This document shows positions 55,201 to 64,000 of a stretch of 64,000 bases of DNA, in pieces. Every line of letters starts with the position of its first letter. Positions within the stretch are counted from its first letter, which is position 1. Source of the stretch: Lysobacterales bacterium (lineage in GTDB: Bacteria; Pseudomonadota; Gammaproteobacteria; Xanthomonadales; Xanthomonadaceae). The notes under the pieces are model-generated. The model ran no database searches. It was given only the letters and a program-made list of their open reading frames with translations, and was not told the DNA's origin. The DNA lies in the NCBI GenBank assembly GCA_020442465.1, contig JAGRJY010000160.1, positions 62,001 through 126,000 of the forward strand, written 5' to 3'. Made by a program: the position numbers and the translations under genes.

Positions 55201-57231
55201 GCTTCCGGCGGATCGGTGGGCTATGACCACAAGGGCATGGGCATCACCGCGAAGGGCGCGTGGGAGTCGGTCAAGCGCCATTTCCGCGCGCTGGGACGCG
55301 ATTCTCAGAGTGAGGACTTCACCTGCGCCGGCGTCGGCGACATGTCGGGTGACGTGTTCGGCAACGGCATGCTGTTGTCGAAGCACATCCGCCTGATCGC
55401 GGCGTTCGATCATCGCCACATCTTCATCGACCCCACGCCGGAGTCGGCCCGGTCCTACGTCGAGCGTGAGCGCATGTTCAAGCTGCCGCGTTCATCGTGG
55501 GAGGACTACGACAAGTCGCTGATCTCGACGGGTGGCGGAGTCTGGCCGCGGAGCGCCAAGACCATTCCGGTGTCCGCCGAGGCCCGGCATGCGCTGGGCA
55601 TCGACCCGTCGATCGAGCAGATGTCGCCCAACGAGCTGCTGACTGCCATTCTCAAGGCGCCGGTGGACCTGCTGTGGAACGGCGGCATCGGTACCTACGT
55701 CAAGGCGGCCAGCGAGACCCACGCCGACGTCGGCGATCGCGCCAACAACGCGATCCGCGTCAACGGCGGCGAGCTGCGCTGCCGCGTGGTGGGCGAGGGC
55801 GGCAACCTCGGGCTGACCCAGCGCGGGCGCATCGAGGCGGCGCAGAACGGCGTGCTGCTGAACACCGACTTCATTGACAACTCGGCGGGCGTCGACACCT
55901 CAGACCACGAGGTCAACATCAAGATCCTGCTCAACGACGCGGTGGCGCGCAGCGAGATGAGCGAGGAAGACCGCAACGCCCTGTTGGCGCAGATGACCGA
56001 TGAGGTGGAACAGCTGGTGCTGTTCGACAACTACCGGCAGAACCAGTCGATCTCGGTGATGGAGCGGATGAGCGTGGGCCGGCTTGGCTCCCTGCAGCAT
56101 TTCATCCGCACGCTGGAATCGCAGGGTCTGCTCGATCGCCAGCTGGAGTTCCTGCCCTCCGACGCCGAGTTTTCCGATCGCAAGGCGCGCGGCCTGGGCA
56201 TGACCCGTCCCGAGCTCTCGATCCTGCTCTCCTACGACAAGATCGTGCTGTTCCAGCAGTTGCTCGACTCGGAAGTGCCGGAAGATCCGTTCCTGTCGAA
56301 GGAACTGGCTCGCTACTTCCCGAAGCCATTGCGCGAGCGCTTCAAGGACCATATGGAACGGCACCGGCTGCGCCGCGAGATCATCGCCACCGCGGTCACC
56401 AACACCATCGTCAACCGCATGGGCGCCACCTTCATGATGCGCATGCAGGAAGACACCGGTGAGACGCCGGCCGAGATCGCCAAGGCATTCACCATTGCGC
56501 GCGAAGTGCTCGATGCGCGCTCGGCGTGGGGTGAAATCGATGCGCTCGACGGCGAACTGCCCGAGTCGGCGCAGCTCGAGGCCATCTCCAGCATCTGGTC
56601 GGTGCTGCGTGTGATGACGCGCTGGTTGCTGCAGAAGCCGGGAAGGCTGGGCGAAATCGCCGCCGAAGTCGCACGCTACCTGCCCGGCATGATCGAGATG
56701 CGCGCCATGCTGTCGCGCACCCTGGTCGGCGAGGACAAGGATACCTTTGCCGAAGCACGTGCCTACTGGCTGGATCGCGGAGCGCCGCAGAACCTTTCGG
56801 AGCGACTGTCGCTGCTTCCCTTCCTGAGCCAGGCCCTGGACATCATCGAGGTCGCGCTGCAGCAGAACCGTCCGCTGCTCGAAGTGGCCGGGGTCTACTC
56901 CAAGCTCGGCCATGCGCTGCACACGCGCTGGCTGCTGCAGCGGATCGAAGAGTTGCCGGTCGAGGGGCGTTGGCAGGCCCTGGCCCGCGGTACCTTGCGC
57001 GACGAAATGCAGGCCCAGCAGGCGCTGCTGGTGTCGCAGCTGCTGCGCGCGTCGGGGGACAAGCTCGATCGCGTGGTCGAGACCTGGGTGGCCTCGGACC
57101 TGCCGGCCCTGCGCCACACGATGCTGATGTTCAACGAGATTCGCGGTCAACGGTCGGTCGACTACCCGACCGTGCAGGTCGCCGTGCGTCGTTTGGCCCA
57201 GCTCGCGCTGGAGAACGCTTCCGCGCAGTAG
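52282..57231 (+). CDS. gdhB: NAD-specific glutamate dehydrogenase, large (180 kDa) type
   Basis: This enzyme of 1649 residues belongs to the L-GDH class of NAD-dependent glutamate dehydrogenases that run in the catabolic direction, giving 2-oxoglutarate and ammonium. The N-terminal half (about 1-700) holds ACT-like regulatory repeats. The catalytic half has [28 protein letters not shown]-type sequence (about 840-865), [12 protein letters not shown] and the nucleotide-binding region around [23 protein letters not shown]-type sequence (about 1035). The C-terminal 400 residues are family specific. The ATG at 52282 was preferred over a TTG 29 codons earlier. Its product 2-oxoglutarate feeds the sucA operon. 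Confidence 0.94.
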   Translation: MTVDVTATGSALEPVFHALKQRLPAPRHRDALALAETFCWRVSEEDFVRRSAEEWAALLADLLEQLRERRGDTPKIRIFNPAAAENGWESTHTVIQIINDDMPFLVDSVSMALAQNEVVAHVMIHPVLSCERDPGGHLLALSDKGQPESLIHVEIDRQAEPEVLRRIESSITAALVDVRACVRDWQKMRDRMQQCAEEMATRHLPISESGRTEAQEFLRWAADDHFTFLGYREYKVELENGEPMLAAVEGSGLGLLGASSRAGSQRSVRSLAASELPQSGSAEALILTKTNARSTVHRPGYMDYVGILHFNEAGEPIAEQRFIGLYTSSAYHRRPWDIPLVRRRFERVMERAQVRANSHSGKALRHILETLPRDELFQSSEDELFRTAMGILGLQERSRTKLFLRRDRYGRFFSCLVYIPRDRLNTDVRKRIENLLREALNGERLDTTLQVGESTLAQIHLLVRPRAGAEPTVDVHELEEQLVKIVRNWHDELRDLLVGRHGEDRGIKLFSRYGRAFPMAYIEQNSPRSAAFDVEHVSALQGAEDLRLNLYRSGSKEEPQLRFKLFRYATPIVLSDALPMMENMGLRVLSEHPIEMHVGSETLFIQDFEVTPTQQGVGLADEDVAAIRDPFERAFEEIWRGHAENDGFNRLILAANLTWRQVAMIRGYCKYLLQTGVPFSQTYMEETVGRYPLMARLLVELFEAKFHPATGAENAGEIARGQELLRHQIEVLAGADAAPAWLGALVDARTQDRATQMRCAEEALRGVLDTVSSLDEDRILRSFIAVIKATLRTNFYQRSGGRHAPYICFKFDPAKVPDLPKPRPYREIFVFSPRVEGVHLRFGPVARGGLRWSDRREDFRTEVLGLVKAQMVKNTVIVPVGAKGGFFVKRPPVGGDRDAQLAEGIACYRMFINGLLDITDNLVDGAVVPPEGVVRHDGDDPYLVVAADKGTATFSDIANSISIEHGFWMGDAFASGGSVGYDHKGMGITAKGAWESVKRHFRALGRDSQSEDFTCAGVGDMSGDVFGNGMLLSKHIRLIAAFDHRHIFIDPTPESARSYVERERMFKLPRSSWEDYDKSLISTGGGVWPRSAKTIPVSAEARHALGIDPSIEQMSPNELLTAILKAPVDLLWNGGIGTYVKAASETHADVGDRANNAIRVNGGELRCRVVGEGGNLGLTQRGRIEAAQNGVLLNTDFIDNSAGVDTSDHEVNIKILLNDAVARSEMSEEDRNALLAQMTDEVEQLVLFDNYRQNQSISVMERMSVGRLGSLQHFIRTLESQGLLDRQLEFLPSDAEFSDRKARGLGMTRPELSILLSYDKIVLFQQLLDSEVPEDPFLSKELARYFPKPLRERFKDHMERHRLRREIIATAVTNTIVNRMGATFMMRMQEDTGETPAEIAKAFTIAREVLDARSAWGEIDALDGELPESAQLEAISSIWSVLRVMTRWLLQKPGRLGEIAAEVARYLPGMIEMRAMLSRTLVGEDKDTFAEARAYWLDRGAPQNLSERLSLLPFLSQALDIIEVALQQNRPLLEVAGVYSKLGHALHTRWLLQRIEELPVEGRWQALARGTLRDEMQAQQALLVSQLLRASGDKLDRVVETWVASDLPALRHTMLMFNEIRGQRSVDYPTVQVAVRRLAQLALENASAQ

Positions 57232-57397
57232 CGGTGGCGTTGGCCGCGCGGGCGTGGCAGCCCGCGCAACCCGGGCAAGGCGTCGCACGGAGCACGCCCG
57301 TGCTGTGGTCGGTCTGCACCACGCCAGTGCAGGCCGGACACGCCGGGGTCATCGCCGCCGTGCTACAAAGAGGACCTGCTTGGCGACAGGGACGACC

Positions 57398-58168
57398 ATG
57401 GGCACACCGTTGCGTTTGGCATTCGTGGCGAGCCGCGCCGACGAGGCGCAGAGCATGCTGGCGTCCTGCCGGGCGCGCTTCGGCGAAGTTCGGCCGGACG
57501 AGTCGGACGTCATCGTCGCGCTGGGCGGCGACGGCTTCATGCTGCAGTCGCTGCATCGGCACATGGCCTTGGGCAAGCCGTTCTACGGCATGAAGGCCGG
57601 CACGGTCGGCTTCCTGATGAACCAGCATCGGCCCGACGACCTGATGGAGCGCATTTCCCGCGCCCAACCCGCGCACCTGAAGCCGCTCGAGATGATCGCC
57701 TTGTCCGAGGCCGGCACGTCGGTCAGCGCGCTGGCGTTCAACGAGGTGTCCTTGCTGCGCCAGAGCAAGCAGGTGGCGAAGGTGCGGGTGGTGCTCAACG
57801 GCGCGGTACGCCTCGACGAATTGATCTGCGACGGCGTGTTGGTGTCGACGCCGGCAGGCAGCACCGCTTACAACCTGTCCGCCCATGGACCGATCCTGCC
57901 GCTCGACAGTTCGGTGCTGGCCCTGACCCCGATCAGCCCGTTCCGTCCGCGTCGCTGGCGTGGCGCGCTGCTGCGTTCGGATACCGAAGTGAAGTTCGAG
58001 GTGCAGGATCACTACAAGCGCCCGGTCAGCGCCACGGCCGATTCGACCGAGGTGCGCGATATCGTCGAAGTACTGATCCGCGAATCGAAGGATCGCTCGG
58101 TAGAACTCCTGTTCGACCCTGAACACAATCTGGAAGAGCGCATCATCAGTGAGCAATTCGCCAGCTGA
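57398..58168 (+). CDS. nadK: NAD kinase
   Basis: This protein of 256 residues phosphorylates NAD to NADP. The GGDG motif is at 43-46 (ALGGDGFML), with AFNEVSLLR and [14 protein letters not shown] in the second domain. It is shorter than E. coli NadK (292), mainly at the N-terminus, a size seen in Xanthomonas-like NAD kinases. The ATG at 57398 follows GGGACGA. Its last 20 bases overlap the next gene, so expression is coupled to a nucleotidase. It follows the NAD-dependent GDH gene by 166 bases. Confidence 0.92.
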   Translation: MGTPLRLAFVASRADEAQSMLASCRARFGEVRPDESDVIVALGGDGFMLQSLHRHMALGKPFYGMKAGTVGFLMNQHRPDDLMERISRAQPAHLKPLEMIALSEAGTSVSALAFNEVSLLRQSKQVAKVRVVLNGAVRLDELICDGVLVSTPAGSTAYNLSAHGPILPLDSSVLALTPISPFRPRRWRGALLRSDTEVKFEVQDHYKRPVSATADSTEVRDIVEVLIRESKDRSVELLFDPEHNLEERIISEQFAS

Positions 58169-59063
58169 TTTGCTGCCGCCCGGCGACGATGCGTTTGTCG
58201 TCGCCATCTCGTCGCGTGCGCTGTTCGACCTCGAGGCCTCGCACGCGCTGTTCGAGCGCGAGGGGCTGGAGGCCTACGAGGCCTTCCAGCGCGCCAACGA
58301 AGACAGCGTGCTCGGGCCCGGCATCGCGTTTCCGCTGGTGCACAAGCTGCTGCAGATGAATCGCGATGCGCGGCCGGGTGTGCCGCGCGTCGAGGTGATC
58401 CTGCTGTCGCGCAACTCCTCCGACACCGGGCTGCGCATCTTCAATTCGATCGAGCACCACGGCCTCGGCATCATCCGCGCGGCGTTCACCAACGGGGCGC
58501 CGCCGTTTCCCTACATCCGCCCCTTCGGCGCCTCGCTGTTCCTGTCCGCGCACAGCGAGGATGTACTGCAGGCGATCAACGCCGGTGTGGCGGCGGCGAC
58601 CATCCTGCCGTCGAAGGCGTCGTCCCGGCACCCCGACCAGCTGCGCATCGCGTTCGACGGTGACGCCGTGCTGTTCGGGCACGAGAGCGAACGCATTTCC
58701 CAGGACGAAGGGCTGGAAGCCTTCGCGCGCAACGAGCGCGAGCGTGCGGCCGACCCGCTCTCGGCGGGCCCGTTCCACGGCGTGCTGCATGCCCTGCATC
58801 GGATCCAGGCGGCGTATCCGGCCGACCAGTCGCCGCTGCGCACGGCGCTGGTCACCGCACGTTCGGCGCCGGCGCACAAGCGGGTCATCCTCACCCTGCG
58901 CCACTGGGGCGTTCGCCTCGACGAGGCCTTGTTCCTGGGCGGGCGGGACAAAGGCCCGTTCCTGCAGGCCTTCGGCGCCGACATCTTCTTCGACGACTCG
59001 CATACCAACGTCGAGTCGGCGCGCCAGCACGTCGCCACCGGGCATGTGCCCTGGCGGGGCTGA
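58149..59063 (+). CDS. 5'-nucleotidase (cytosolic 1A-like family)
   Basis: This protein of 304 residues belongs to the family of cytosolic 5'-nucleotidase I proteins (PF06189), which dephosphorylate AMP and related nucleotides. Typical segments are [17 protein letters not shown] near the start, [36 protein letters not shown] with the key Asp pair, and [15 protein letters not shown] with the distal Asp cluster. The GTG start at 58149 lies inside nadK (20-base overlap), implying translational coupling of NADP synthesis and nucleotide turnover. Confidence 0.88.
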   Translation: MSNSPADLLPPGDDAFVVAISSRALFDLEASHALFEREGLEAYEAFQRANEDSVLGPGIAFPLVHKLLQMNRDARPGVPRVEVILLSRNSSDTGLRIFNSIEHHGLGIIRAAFTNGAPPFPYIRPFGASLFLSAHSEDVLQAINAGVAAATILPSKASSRHPDQLRIAFDGDAVLFGHESERISQDEGLEAFARNERERAADPLSAGPFHGVLHALHRIQAAYPADQSPLRTALVTARSAPAHKRVILTLRHWGVRLDEALFLGGRDKGPFLQAFGADIFFDDSHTNVESARQHVATGHVPWRG

Positions 59064-59120
59064 CGGGCGGAGACGCGTGCTGTTTCGGCCCACCGGGAGG
59101 TCTCGTTGCCAATCGGTGGC

Positions 59121-59780
59121 TCAGTCGGTGGCTGGGGAGCCGGTCGACGGCGCGTCGATGGGGTAGCGATAGTGTCCGGTGATGGGATAGCGGAACAGGA
59201 TGTCGTCCTCGACCACGCCGGCGCCAATGTTGTGCAGGATCAGCGGTCTGGTGTCGTCTCGAGCGCGGCGGTCGGAGACGATGCCGATGTGCGGCAGGTT
59301 GCCGGGCAGCATCCAGGTGATGAGGTCGCCGGGGCGAAGGTCGCCTTGCCGTTCCGGCGATGGAGCAGGTAGTTCGGCGCGTTGGCGCGCGAGGTACTTT
59401 TGCAGGTTCGGCACGCGCCGGTGATCGATGTTGGCGTCGGGCCGGCTGAGACCCCACAGCGCGGGGTAGGCGGAGAAGTCTCTGCGCATGTCCTCGTGCA
59501 CGCGCTGCTGCAGGTCGATCTGCTGACGTCGATAGGCGCGAATCACCACATCCGTACAGACGCCCCGATCGGCAGGTACGTCGCCGCCCGGATAGTCGAT
59601 ACGCCGGTAGCTGCCGTCGTAGACCACCGCGTGCAAGGTCTGCGCGCGCGCTGCCTCGACGAGTGCGCCGGGCTCGAACGACGCCAGGGCTGGGTGGGCA
59701 CCTAGCAGGCATGCCAGGGCCAGCAGCATCGATGCAGCTCTGGGTGGGGTCGTGCGGTGTCGTGCGGGGCGTGCAGTCAT
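59121..59780 (-). CDS. DUF1287 exported protein (NlpC/P60-like)
   Basis: This protein of 219 residues has an N-terminal signal region (MTARPARHRTTPPRAA then MLLALACLLGAHPALAS). The DUF1287 domain (about 40-205) has GVCTDVVIRAYRRQ with a likely catalytic Cys and NLPHIGIVSDRRA with a His, as in YijF-like proteins of the NlpC/P60 class. The start at 59780 is chosen; ten more codons are open upstream. The gene is downstream of the truncated haemoglobin gene on the same strand (32 bases), possibly the same transcript. Peptidoglycan or amide hydrolysis is only a suggestion. Confidence 0.82.
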   Translation of the reverse strand: MTARPARHRTTPPRAASMLLALACLLGAHPALASFEPGALVEAARAQTLHAVVYDGSYRRIDYPGGDVPADRGVCTDVVIRAYRRQQIDLQQRVHEDMRRDFSAYPALWGLSRPDANIDHRRVPNLQKYLARQRAELPAPSPERQGDLRPGDLITWMLPGNLPHIGIVSDRRARDDTRPLILHNIGAGVVEDDILFRYPITGHYRYPIDAPSTGSPATD

Positions 59781-59812
59781 CAATCGGCGATCGCGTTGGC
59801 GTGCGGGCAAGG

Positions 59813-60250
59813 CTACTGGCGCACGATGTCAGGCTGCATGGGCGCAAGGCGACGCAGCAGACGGTTCTGCGCACCGACGTCGACCGAGCGTTCCTCCATG
59901 ACGTCGATCAGGTCTTCGACCAGGGCGTTGAATTCCGCCTCGCTGATGTTGCGGCCGGCATGCGACTCCTGCATGTCGAGACCTTCGTAGACGCAGGGAC
60001 CGCCGGACTCGAAACAGATCTGTTCGATCAGCCGCTGCCGCAGGTTGATGATGTCGGCATCGGCGAAGTGATGGGCGATGCGCGGGTCGTCGACCATCTT
60101 GTACAGCAGCCCTTCGACGATTGCGGTGATGCCCGCATCACCGCCGAGATCGTGATACAGCGCGTCGCTGCGCGGCGGTGCGGGTTGGTGCGCACAGCCG
60201 CCAGCCAGTGCCGTGGCGAGTGCGAGAGCAGCCATCACTCGCGATGTCAC
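59813..60250 (-). CDS. Group 1 truncated haemoglobin, predicted lipoprotein
   Basis: This 145-residue protein has a short signal ending LAGGC (lipid Cys19), so it should be anchored in the envelope. The haemoglobin domain (about 28-140) has LYHDLGGDAGITAIV, the proximal His97 in MQESHAGRNIS, Tyr50 near the distal pocket and two Cys (79, 86) around ICFESGGPCVYEG. Truncated haemoglobins bind O2, NO or CO. An exported, lipidated form is unusual. The GTG start at 60250 overlaps the stop of the DUF3034 gene (GTGA) and provides a positive N-terminus; an ATG five codons later is an alternative. Confidence 0.82.
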   Translation of the reverse strand: MTSRVMAALALATALAGGCAHQPAPPRSDALYHDLGGDAGITAIVEGLLYKMVDDPRIAHHFADADIINLRQRLIEQICFESGGPCVYEGLDMQESHAGRNISEAEFNALVEDLIDVMEERSVDVGAQNRLLRRLAPMQPDIVRQ

Positions 60251-61119
60251 AGCGACACCTGCAGCGACAGGTACCACCCCGCCTGGCTGTCGAGCGTCGC
60301 GATCGAGCCGAGATCCGCGTAGGCGGCGACCAGTGCCACGTGCTTGTTGGGAAACCACGCCACGAACAGATCCTGCCAGTCGTCCTCGCGGGCAAAACCG
60401 AGATTGTCGGGCTTCTGCCGGAATTCGTAGCCGATCGCCCAGTGACGGTCGAGCAGGACGGCGGCGGTGATCTCGGCCACCAGCGAGCGCCCCGACTTGG
60501 CGTCACCGCCGAAGCCGAGCAACCCGGTCTGGTTGGCTCTGGTCGAGCGCAAGGTGCCGTTCAGCAGCACGTTGCGGCCACCGACACCTCCGAGAAACAG
60601 CTTGCTCGCGGCCAGATAGACATCGACATCGCTGTCGTCCCGGGCACCGACCAGGCTGGGTACGAGGAAGTCGCGTTGCTTCTTGTGCTGCACGCCCAGC
60701 GAGATCTGCGGCCAGTCCGTGTAAATCAGGTCGCCGGTCAGGCGAACCTTGACGCCGACGATGTCCTGCCGGAAGCGGTCGGTGGGCAGGGAGAGTGCCG
60801 ACGCGAGGGTAGGCAGTTCGAACCGCTGCTTCGCGATCGACACTTCGACGCGGTTGTTCCATCCGAACGCGACAGCTGCCGAGTTCAGGCGGTAGTCGTC
60901 GGTGTCGACGACCGTGGCGGATGCGGTCGCGCCCCACTGGTCGCGCTCGCCGTAGCCGGCAATGACCGCCCAGGGGACGACGCCGCCCCCGCCACCGCCT
61001 TCGATCAGCGTCGCCCCGGAGGTGGCGAGAATGCGCCCACCGGTCGGCGACGATTCGGCTACGCTGGCGCCAGCCGACGCAAGAAGGAACACAACGGCAG
61101 CGATCATCTCGATGCGCAT
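60247..61119 (-). CDS. DUF3034 family protein, predicted outer membrane beta protein
   Basis: This protein of 290 residues has a signal peptide (about 1-21, ending ASVAES) and the DUF3034 pattern: GGRILATSGATLIEGGGGGGVVPWAV, a run of beta strands (TASATVVDTDDYRLNSAAVAFG) and LPTDRFRQDIVGVKVRL. It ends in GWYLSLQVSL with a terminal hydrophobic residue, as in barrel proteins. Its function is unknown. Its stop is coupled to the haemoglobin gene, and the GGDEF/EAL gene lies 54 bases upstream. Confidence 0.85.
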   Translation of the reverse strand: MRIEMIAAVVFLLASAGASVAESSPTGGRILATSGATLIEGGGGGGVVPWAVIAGYGERDQWGATASATVVDTDDYRLNSAAVAFGWNNRVEVSIAKQRFELPTLASALSLPTDRFRQDIVGVKVRLTGDLIYTDWPQISLGVQHKKQRDFLVPSLVGARDDSDVDVYLAASKLFLGGVGGRNVLLNGTLRSTRANQTGLLGFGGDAKSGRSLVAEITAAVLLDRHWAIGYEFRQKPDNLGFAREDDWQDLFVAWFPNKHVALVAAYADLGSIATLDSQAGWYLSLQVSL

Positions 61120-61173
61120 GACGGGGATGCTCAGGTCCTGGACGACTCCATCATAGAGGCTGCCGTGTGAAAG

Positions 61174-63561
61174 TCAGGCCGGTCGGGCAGGGCGTTCGCT
61201 GATCCAGCGACTGAATTCTGCCGCGGGCAGGGGGCGTGAGTAGAAGTAGCCCTGCGCGGTTTCGCAGCCCAACGACTCGAGCAGGCGTCGTCCTTCTTCC
61301 GTCTCCACGCCCTCGGCGACCACCTTCAGGCGCAGCGCATGCGCCAGCTCGACGATCGATTGCACAATGCGTTCGTCTTCCGTGCCCGGGAGCAGGTTCA
61401 TGACGAAACTCTTGTCGATCTTGAGTTCATCGACCGGCAGACGCTTGAGCTGCGCCAGCGAAGAATGGCCAGTGCCGAAGTCGTCGATCGAAAAGTGAAG
61501 CCCGCCACGACGCAGCCGGTGCATGGCCTCCAGGGCGTGCTCGAGATTGCGCATCATCGCGCCCTCGGTCACCTCCAGGATGAAGTCGGACGGTGGAACC
61601 CGGTGTCGCTTGAGGGCGTCGAGCACGGTGTCGACGATCTGCGGATCGGCAAGGTCGAGCGGCGACAGGTTCACCGCGACGCCACACACGATGCCCTGCT
61701 GGCGCCATGCCGCGCACTGCGCGGCGGCGCGGTCGAGCACGAAGGCCGTGATGGTGCGGATCAGGCCCGTACGCTCGGCCAAGGGGATGAACTCGTCCGG
61801 CGGGATGCGTCCGATCTCGTGGTGTTGCCAGCGAAGCAGTACCTCGGCGTGGCGCACCTGCCGGGTCGCCAGGTCGACCTTGGGTTGGAAGAACAGTTCG
61901 AATTCATCGCGCTCGATCGCCAGCCGCAGTTCGCCGATCAGGCGCAGCTGGCGAAGCCTCTGTTCGTCGTGTCCCGGCGCATAGCAGCGTTTGACTTCGT
62001 CGTTGTCCTTGGCCTCGTTCAGCGCGATGTCAGCCCTTCGGGCCATCGAGGCGCCGTCGATCGGCGTATCGGGAAACGGTGCAATGCCCATGGTGACGTC
62101 GATCCGGAACGGCGTGCCGTCGACCTCGATCGGCATGCACAGCTCTTCGTGCAGCCGGTCGGCGCGCTGCGTACACACCTCGGGGTCGACGCCGTCGACC
62201 AGCAGCAGGAATTCGTCACCACTCCAGCGCGAGACCACATCGCCCGACCGGACTGCCCGGCTCAGGCGTTCGGAGAGCGTGACGAGCAGTCGATCACCGA
62301 AGGCGTGACCAAACAGATCGTTGATCTGCCGGAGGTGACGGATGTCGATGAGTACGACAGCGCCGGTCGCGGCCTGGTCGTTCTCCGGCGACAGCCTCCG
62401 GTCAAGTTCGAGCAGCGCGCGCTCGCGATTCGGCAGGCCGGTCAGCGCGTCGTGCCCGGCCTGGAACACGATTTGCTGCTCGCGCTGGGCAATGCCGCGC
62501 TGCATCTGGTTGAACGCACGCGACAGCTCGGCCAGTTCGTCGTGGCCGTACACCTCGAGCTCGGTGTTGTAGTCGCCCTCGATGATGCGCGCGGCGGCGT
62601 CAGCCATCTTGCCCAGCGGGCGGGTGACCCGACGACCCGCGTGCCAGGCCGCAGCGAGGGCGAGCAGGGCCGCCAGCACGGAGATTTCGATCAACGTGTT
62701 GCGCAATCCCATGTAGGGAGCCCAGGCCGCCTGCCTTGATGCGACCAGTGCCAGCCAGAGCGGCTTGATGCCCGGCAGGGACAGCCGAAGCAGATTGGTG
62801 GGTCGATCGCTCGCGATCGCCATCGAGACCGAACTCGCCGAATCGGGCAGGTCGCGCAAGTGAGCGCAGTCCTCGGTGCCGAGGATCCATTCTCCCAGCG
62901 CCTCGGTGCGAAGGCGGGTGCTGCAGTCGCGTCCATCAATCAGGGCGGCATCGACCCCGGCCAGGTCATGGAATGCCTCCAGCGACTCGCCGTTTAGGGG
63001 CTGCATCATCGCGGCCCAGGCGATCAGGTCCGGTGCAAAGACCGGCACCATGGCGATCATCTGCACCTGTTCGCCGACCTGCGCCACGCCGACGCTGAAG
63101 CCCTGTTGTGTGGCTTCGGCGCGCAACGCGGACACCAGCTCGGACAGCGCTTCGTCGTCGATGCCGGACTCGACGAGGTTGGCGACCAGCATGGCGCCTT
63201 GGGCATCCAGCGCGATCTGCCCGCTGGCACCAATCCGGTTGCCCGCGTTGGACAGTGCCGACTGCACGGTTGGCACGTCGGCCGTGCTCAGCGCTTGCTT
63301 GAAACCGAAGTCTTCCGCTAGCACCGAGGTTCGATCCATCAGCTGCTGCAGGCGCGTCAGGTGAGTCTCTTTCCAGACCCGCTCGCCGAACGCCAGCTCA
63401 CGGTCGAGCTGACGGTCGACCGCGCGCTGCACCGCGAACTGCACCGCCGCGGCCAGGGCGACGACCGTGCTCAGCACGACCAGCACGAGCAGAAGGATCA
63501 ACCGGGTGCCGAAACGCATGCCGGTTCGCAGGTTGTCGTCCCGATCGTTCGCGTCAGTCAT
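61174..63561 (-). CDS. Membrane GGDEF-EAL protein with a periplasmic dCache-like sensor
   Basis: This protein of 795 residues has membrane helix 1 (about 18-42), a periplasmic region (about 43-282) with a dCACHE_3-like pattern (DFGFKQALSTADVPTVQSAL, SGQIALDAQGAMLV) and two Cys (about 212 and 231), membrane helix 2 (about 286-308), a HAMP, a GGDEF domain (about 365-530) and an EAL domain (about 545-790). The cyclase motif is SGDEF (RWSGDEFLLL), so activity is doubtful. The EAL motif reads EVLLRW and DDFGTGHSS is intact, so phosphodiesterase activity is likely. It overlaps the stop of the upstream cupredoxin-like gene by eight bases. Confidence 0.93.
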   Translation of the reverse strand: MTDANDRDDNLRTGMRFGTRLILLLVLVVLSTVVALAAAVQFAVQRAVDRQLDRELAFGERVWKETHLTRLQQLMDRTSVLAEDFGFKQALSTADVPTVQSALSNAGNRIGASGQIALDAQGAMLVANLVESGIDDEALSELVSALRAEATQQGFSVGVAQVGEQVQMIAMVPVFAPDLIAWAAMMQPLNGESLEAFHDLAGVDAALIDGRDCSTRLRTEALGEWILGTEDCAHLRDLPDSASSVSMAIASDRPTNLLRLSLPGIKPLWLALVASRQAAWAPYMGLRNTLIEISVLAALLALAAAWHAGRRVTRPLGKMADAAARIIEGDYNTELEVYGHDELAELSRAFNQMQRGIAQREQQIVFQAGHDALTGLPNRERALLELDRRLSPENDQAATGAVVLIDIRHLRQINDLFGHAFGDRLLVTLSERLSRAVRSGDVVSRWSGDEFLLLVDGVDPEVCTQRADRLHEELCMPIEVDGTPFRIDVTMGIAPFPDTPIDGASMARRADIALNEAKDNDEVKRCYAPGHDEQRLRQLRLIGELRLAIERDEFELFFQPKVDLATRQVRHAEVLLRWQHHEIGRIPPDEFIPLAERTGLIRTITAFVLDRAAAQCAAWRQQGIVCGVAVNLSPLDLADPQIVDTVLDALKRHRVPPSDFILEVTEGAMMRNLEHALEAMHRLRRGGLHFSIDDFGTGHSSLAQLKRLPVDELKIDKSFVMNLLPGTEDERIVQSIVELAHALRLKVVAEGVETEEGRRLLESLGCETAQGYFYSRPLPAAEFSRWISERPARPA

Positions 63562-64000
63562 GCTTGAGGTTCCGGAAGCGCTCCTGCAGGGCGCGCATGC
63601 GCTCGTCGCCGCGGGGTGGCGGTGGCGGACGGAGCTCGACGTCGAAGCTCCGGTGTTCGGTGCTGTCCTCCGCGCTCAGAATCAGGTGTTCGGGCGCCAC
63701 GCTGCCGGACAGTCGTTCGTGCCAGACGCGCAATGCGTACTCGCCGGCCGGAAGCTCGACGCGGGCCAGCCCGTTCGTGTCGGACTCGGCGAAGTAGCGC
63801 GTGTCGAGGACGACGATGTAGCCCGTCATCCAGTCGTGGATATTGCAGCCCAGCGTCACCACGCCGGGGCTGTCGAACACGATCGGCTCGGGTGGCGTGC
63901 CGCTGTACAACGGGAGCTCGAATCGCTTGGCCGCAGAGAAGGAATACACCTGATGCCGGGTCACGTCGCTGTTCGGAAAGCGCACCCGTGACCCCACCGG
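63554..64000 (-). CDS. Cupredoxin-like protein (annotated in relatives as methylamine utilization protein), 5' end outside window
   Basis: Only the C-terminal 148 residues are visible; the frame runs off the right edge. The domain has LGCNIHDWMTGYIV, where Cys, His and Met are spaced as C-x2-H-x2-M, the type 1 copper ligand pattern. RVELPAGEYALRVWHERL and a basic tail follow. Similar proteins are labelled methylamine utilization protein, though no mau genes are here. It is probably a periplasmic copper or carbohydrate-binding-like protein. The stop overlaps the GGDEF-EAL start, so it is coupled to it. Confidence 0.75.
   Translation of the reverse strand, partial: PVGSRVRFPNSDVTRHQVYSFSAAKRFELPLYSGTPPEPIVFDSPGVVTLGCNIHDWMTGYIVVLDTRYFAESDTNGLARVELPAGEYALRVWHERLSGSVAPEHLILSAEDSTEHRSFDVELRPPPPPRGDERMRALQERFRNLKHD

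Noticed and set aside
63554-64000. A methylamine dehydrogenase operon suggested by the methylamine utilization label.
   Set aside because: No mauA, mauB or accessory genes are present in the visible part, and the visible motif only supports a cupredoxin-like domain.

Overview
The window is a GC-rich (roughly 65 percent by eye), gene-dense piece of a bacterial chromosome. It carries core metabolic genes (sucA-sucB-lpdA, purB, metH, ispB, ssb, an NAD-dependent large glutamate dehydrogenase, nadK), a type IV pilus/chemotaxis-type response regulator, a RoxA-type ribosomal oxygenase, and secreted proteins with C-terminal modules familiar from Xanthomonadales/Lysobacterales. I therefore infer a gammaproteobacterium of the Xanthomonas-Lysobacter-Rhodanobacter-Wenzhouxiangella neighbourhood. 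The genus cannot be fixed from the sequence alone. There is no rRNA, CRISPR array, prophage or complete insertion sequence; there is one tRNA (Val, CAC) and one pair of inverted REP/MITE-like repeats.

Layout. 1-1033: alkylation repair (AlkA fragment and Ogt, ATGA-coupled). 1094-5696: ispB, ssb, a ManC/AlgA-type bifunctional enzyme and a WecA-like phosphoglycosyltransferase. 5752-6838: tRNA-Val with promoter and terminator, then a phage-like 2OG-Fe(II) oxygenase-fold gene. 7024-11728: a glutaryl-CoA dehydrogenase, a GNAT, a GST and a fused branched-chain 2-oxoacid dehydrogenase E1 (lysine/branched-chain catabolism). 11775-17671: a class III cyclase-FHA protein, a helical-repeat exported protein and a giant M14 carboxypeptidase. 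18026-20066: pilH-like regulator, acuI, a GIY-YIG gene and the repeat pair. 20067-25582: the 2-oxoglutarate dehydrogenase operon. 25878-31355: GNAT/PLD-like protein, roxA, purB and an ammonium transporter fused to a diguanylate cyclase. 31658-35089: a self-contained YtrA-type GntR/ABC-2 operon ending in a VGSGD-repeat protein, with a palindromic operator in front. 35199-40980: glutathione peroxidase, NTF2-like protein, FKBP isomerase, ugd-slyX-DUF2058 and a secreted protein ending in a DGFE-type motif. 41231-49703: membrane XRE regulator, lipase-like hydrolase, metH with an ArsR-methyltransferase regulator, and a second acyl-CoA dehydrogenase. 50084-59063: a predicted lipoprotein with a DUF4214-like part, NAD-GDH, nadK and a 5'-nucleotidase. 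59121-64000: a minus-strand cluster encoding a cupredoxin-like protein (cut by the window edge), a membrane GGDEF/EAL protein with a periplasmic sensor, a DUF3034 protein, a lipoprotein truncated haemoglobin and a DUF1287 protein.

The most interesting systems are the exported haem/copper plus c-di-GMP cluster at the right end, the Amt-GGDEF fusion, and the GntR-ABC-VGSGD operon with its near-perfect 12-bp inverted repeat. Two genes (ispB and the cyclase-FHA gene) look as if they are made from leaderless transcripts. Starts were chosen by Shine-Dalgarno spacing, family length and overlap with the upstream stop; where this moved a start inward from the longest open frame, the entry says so.
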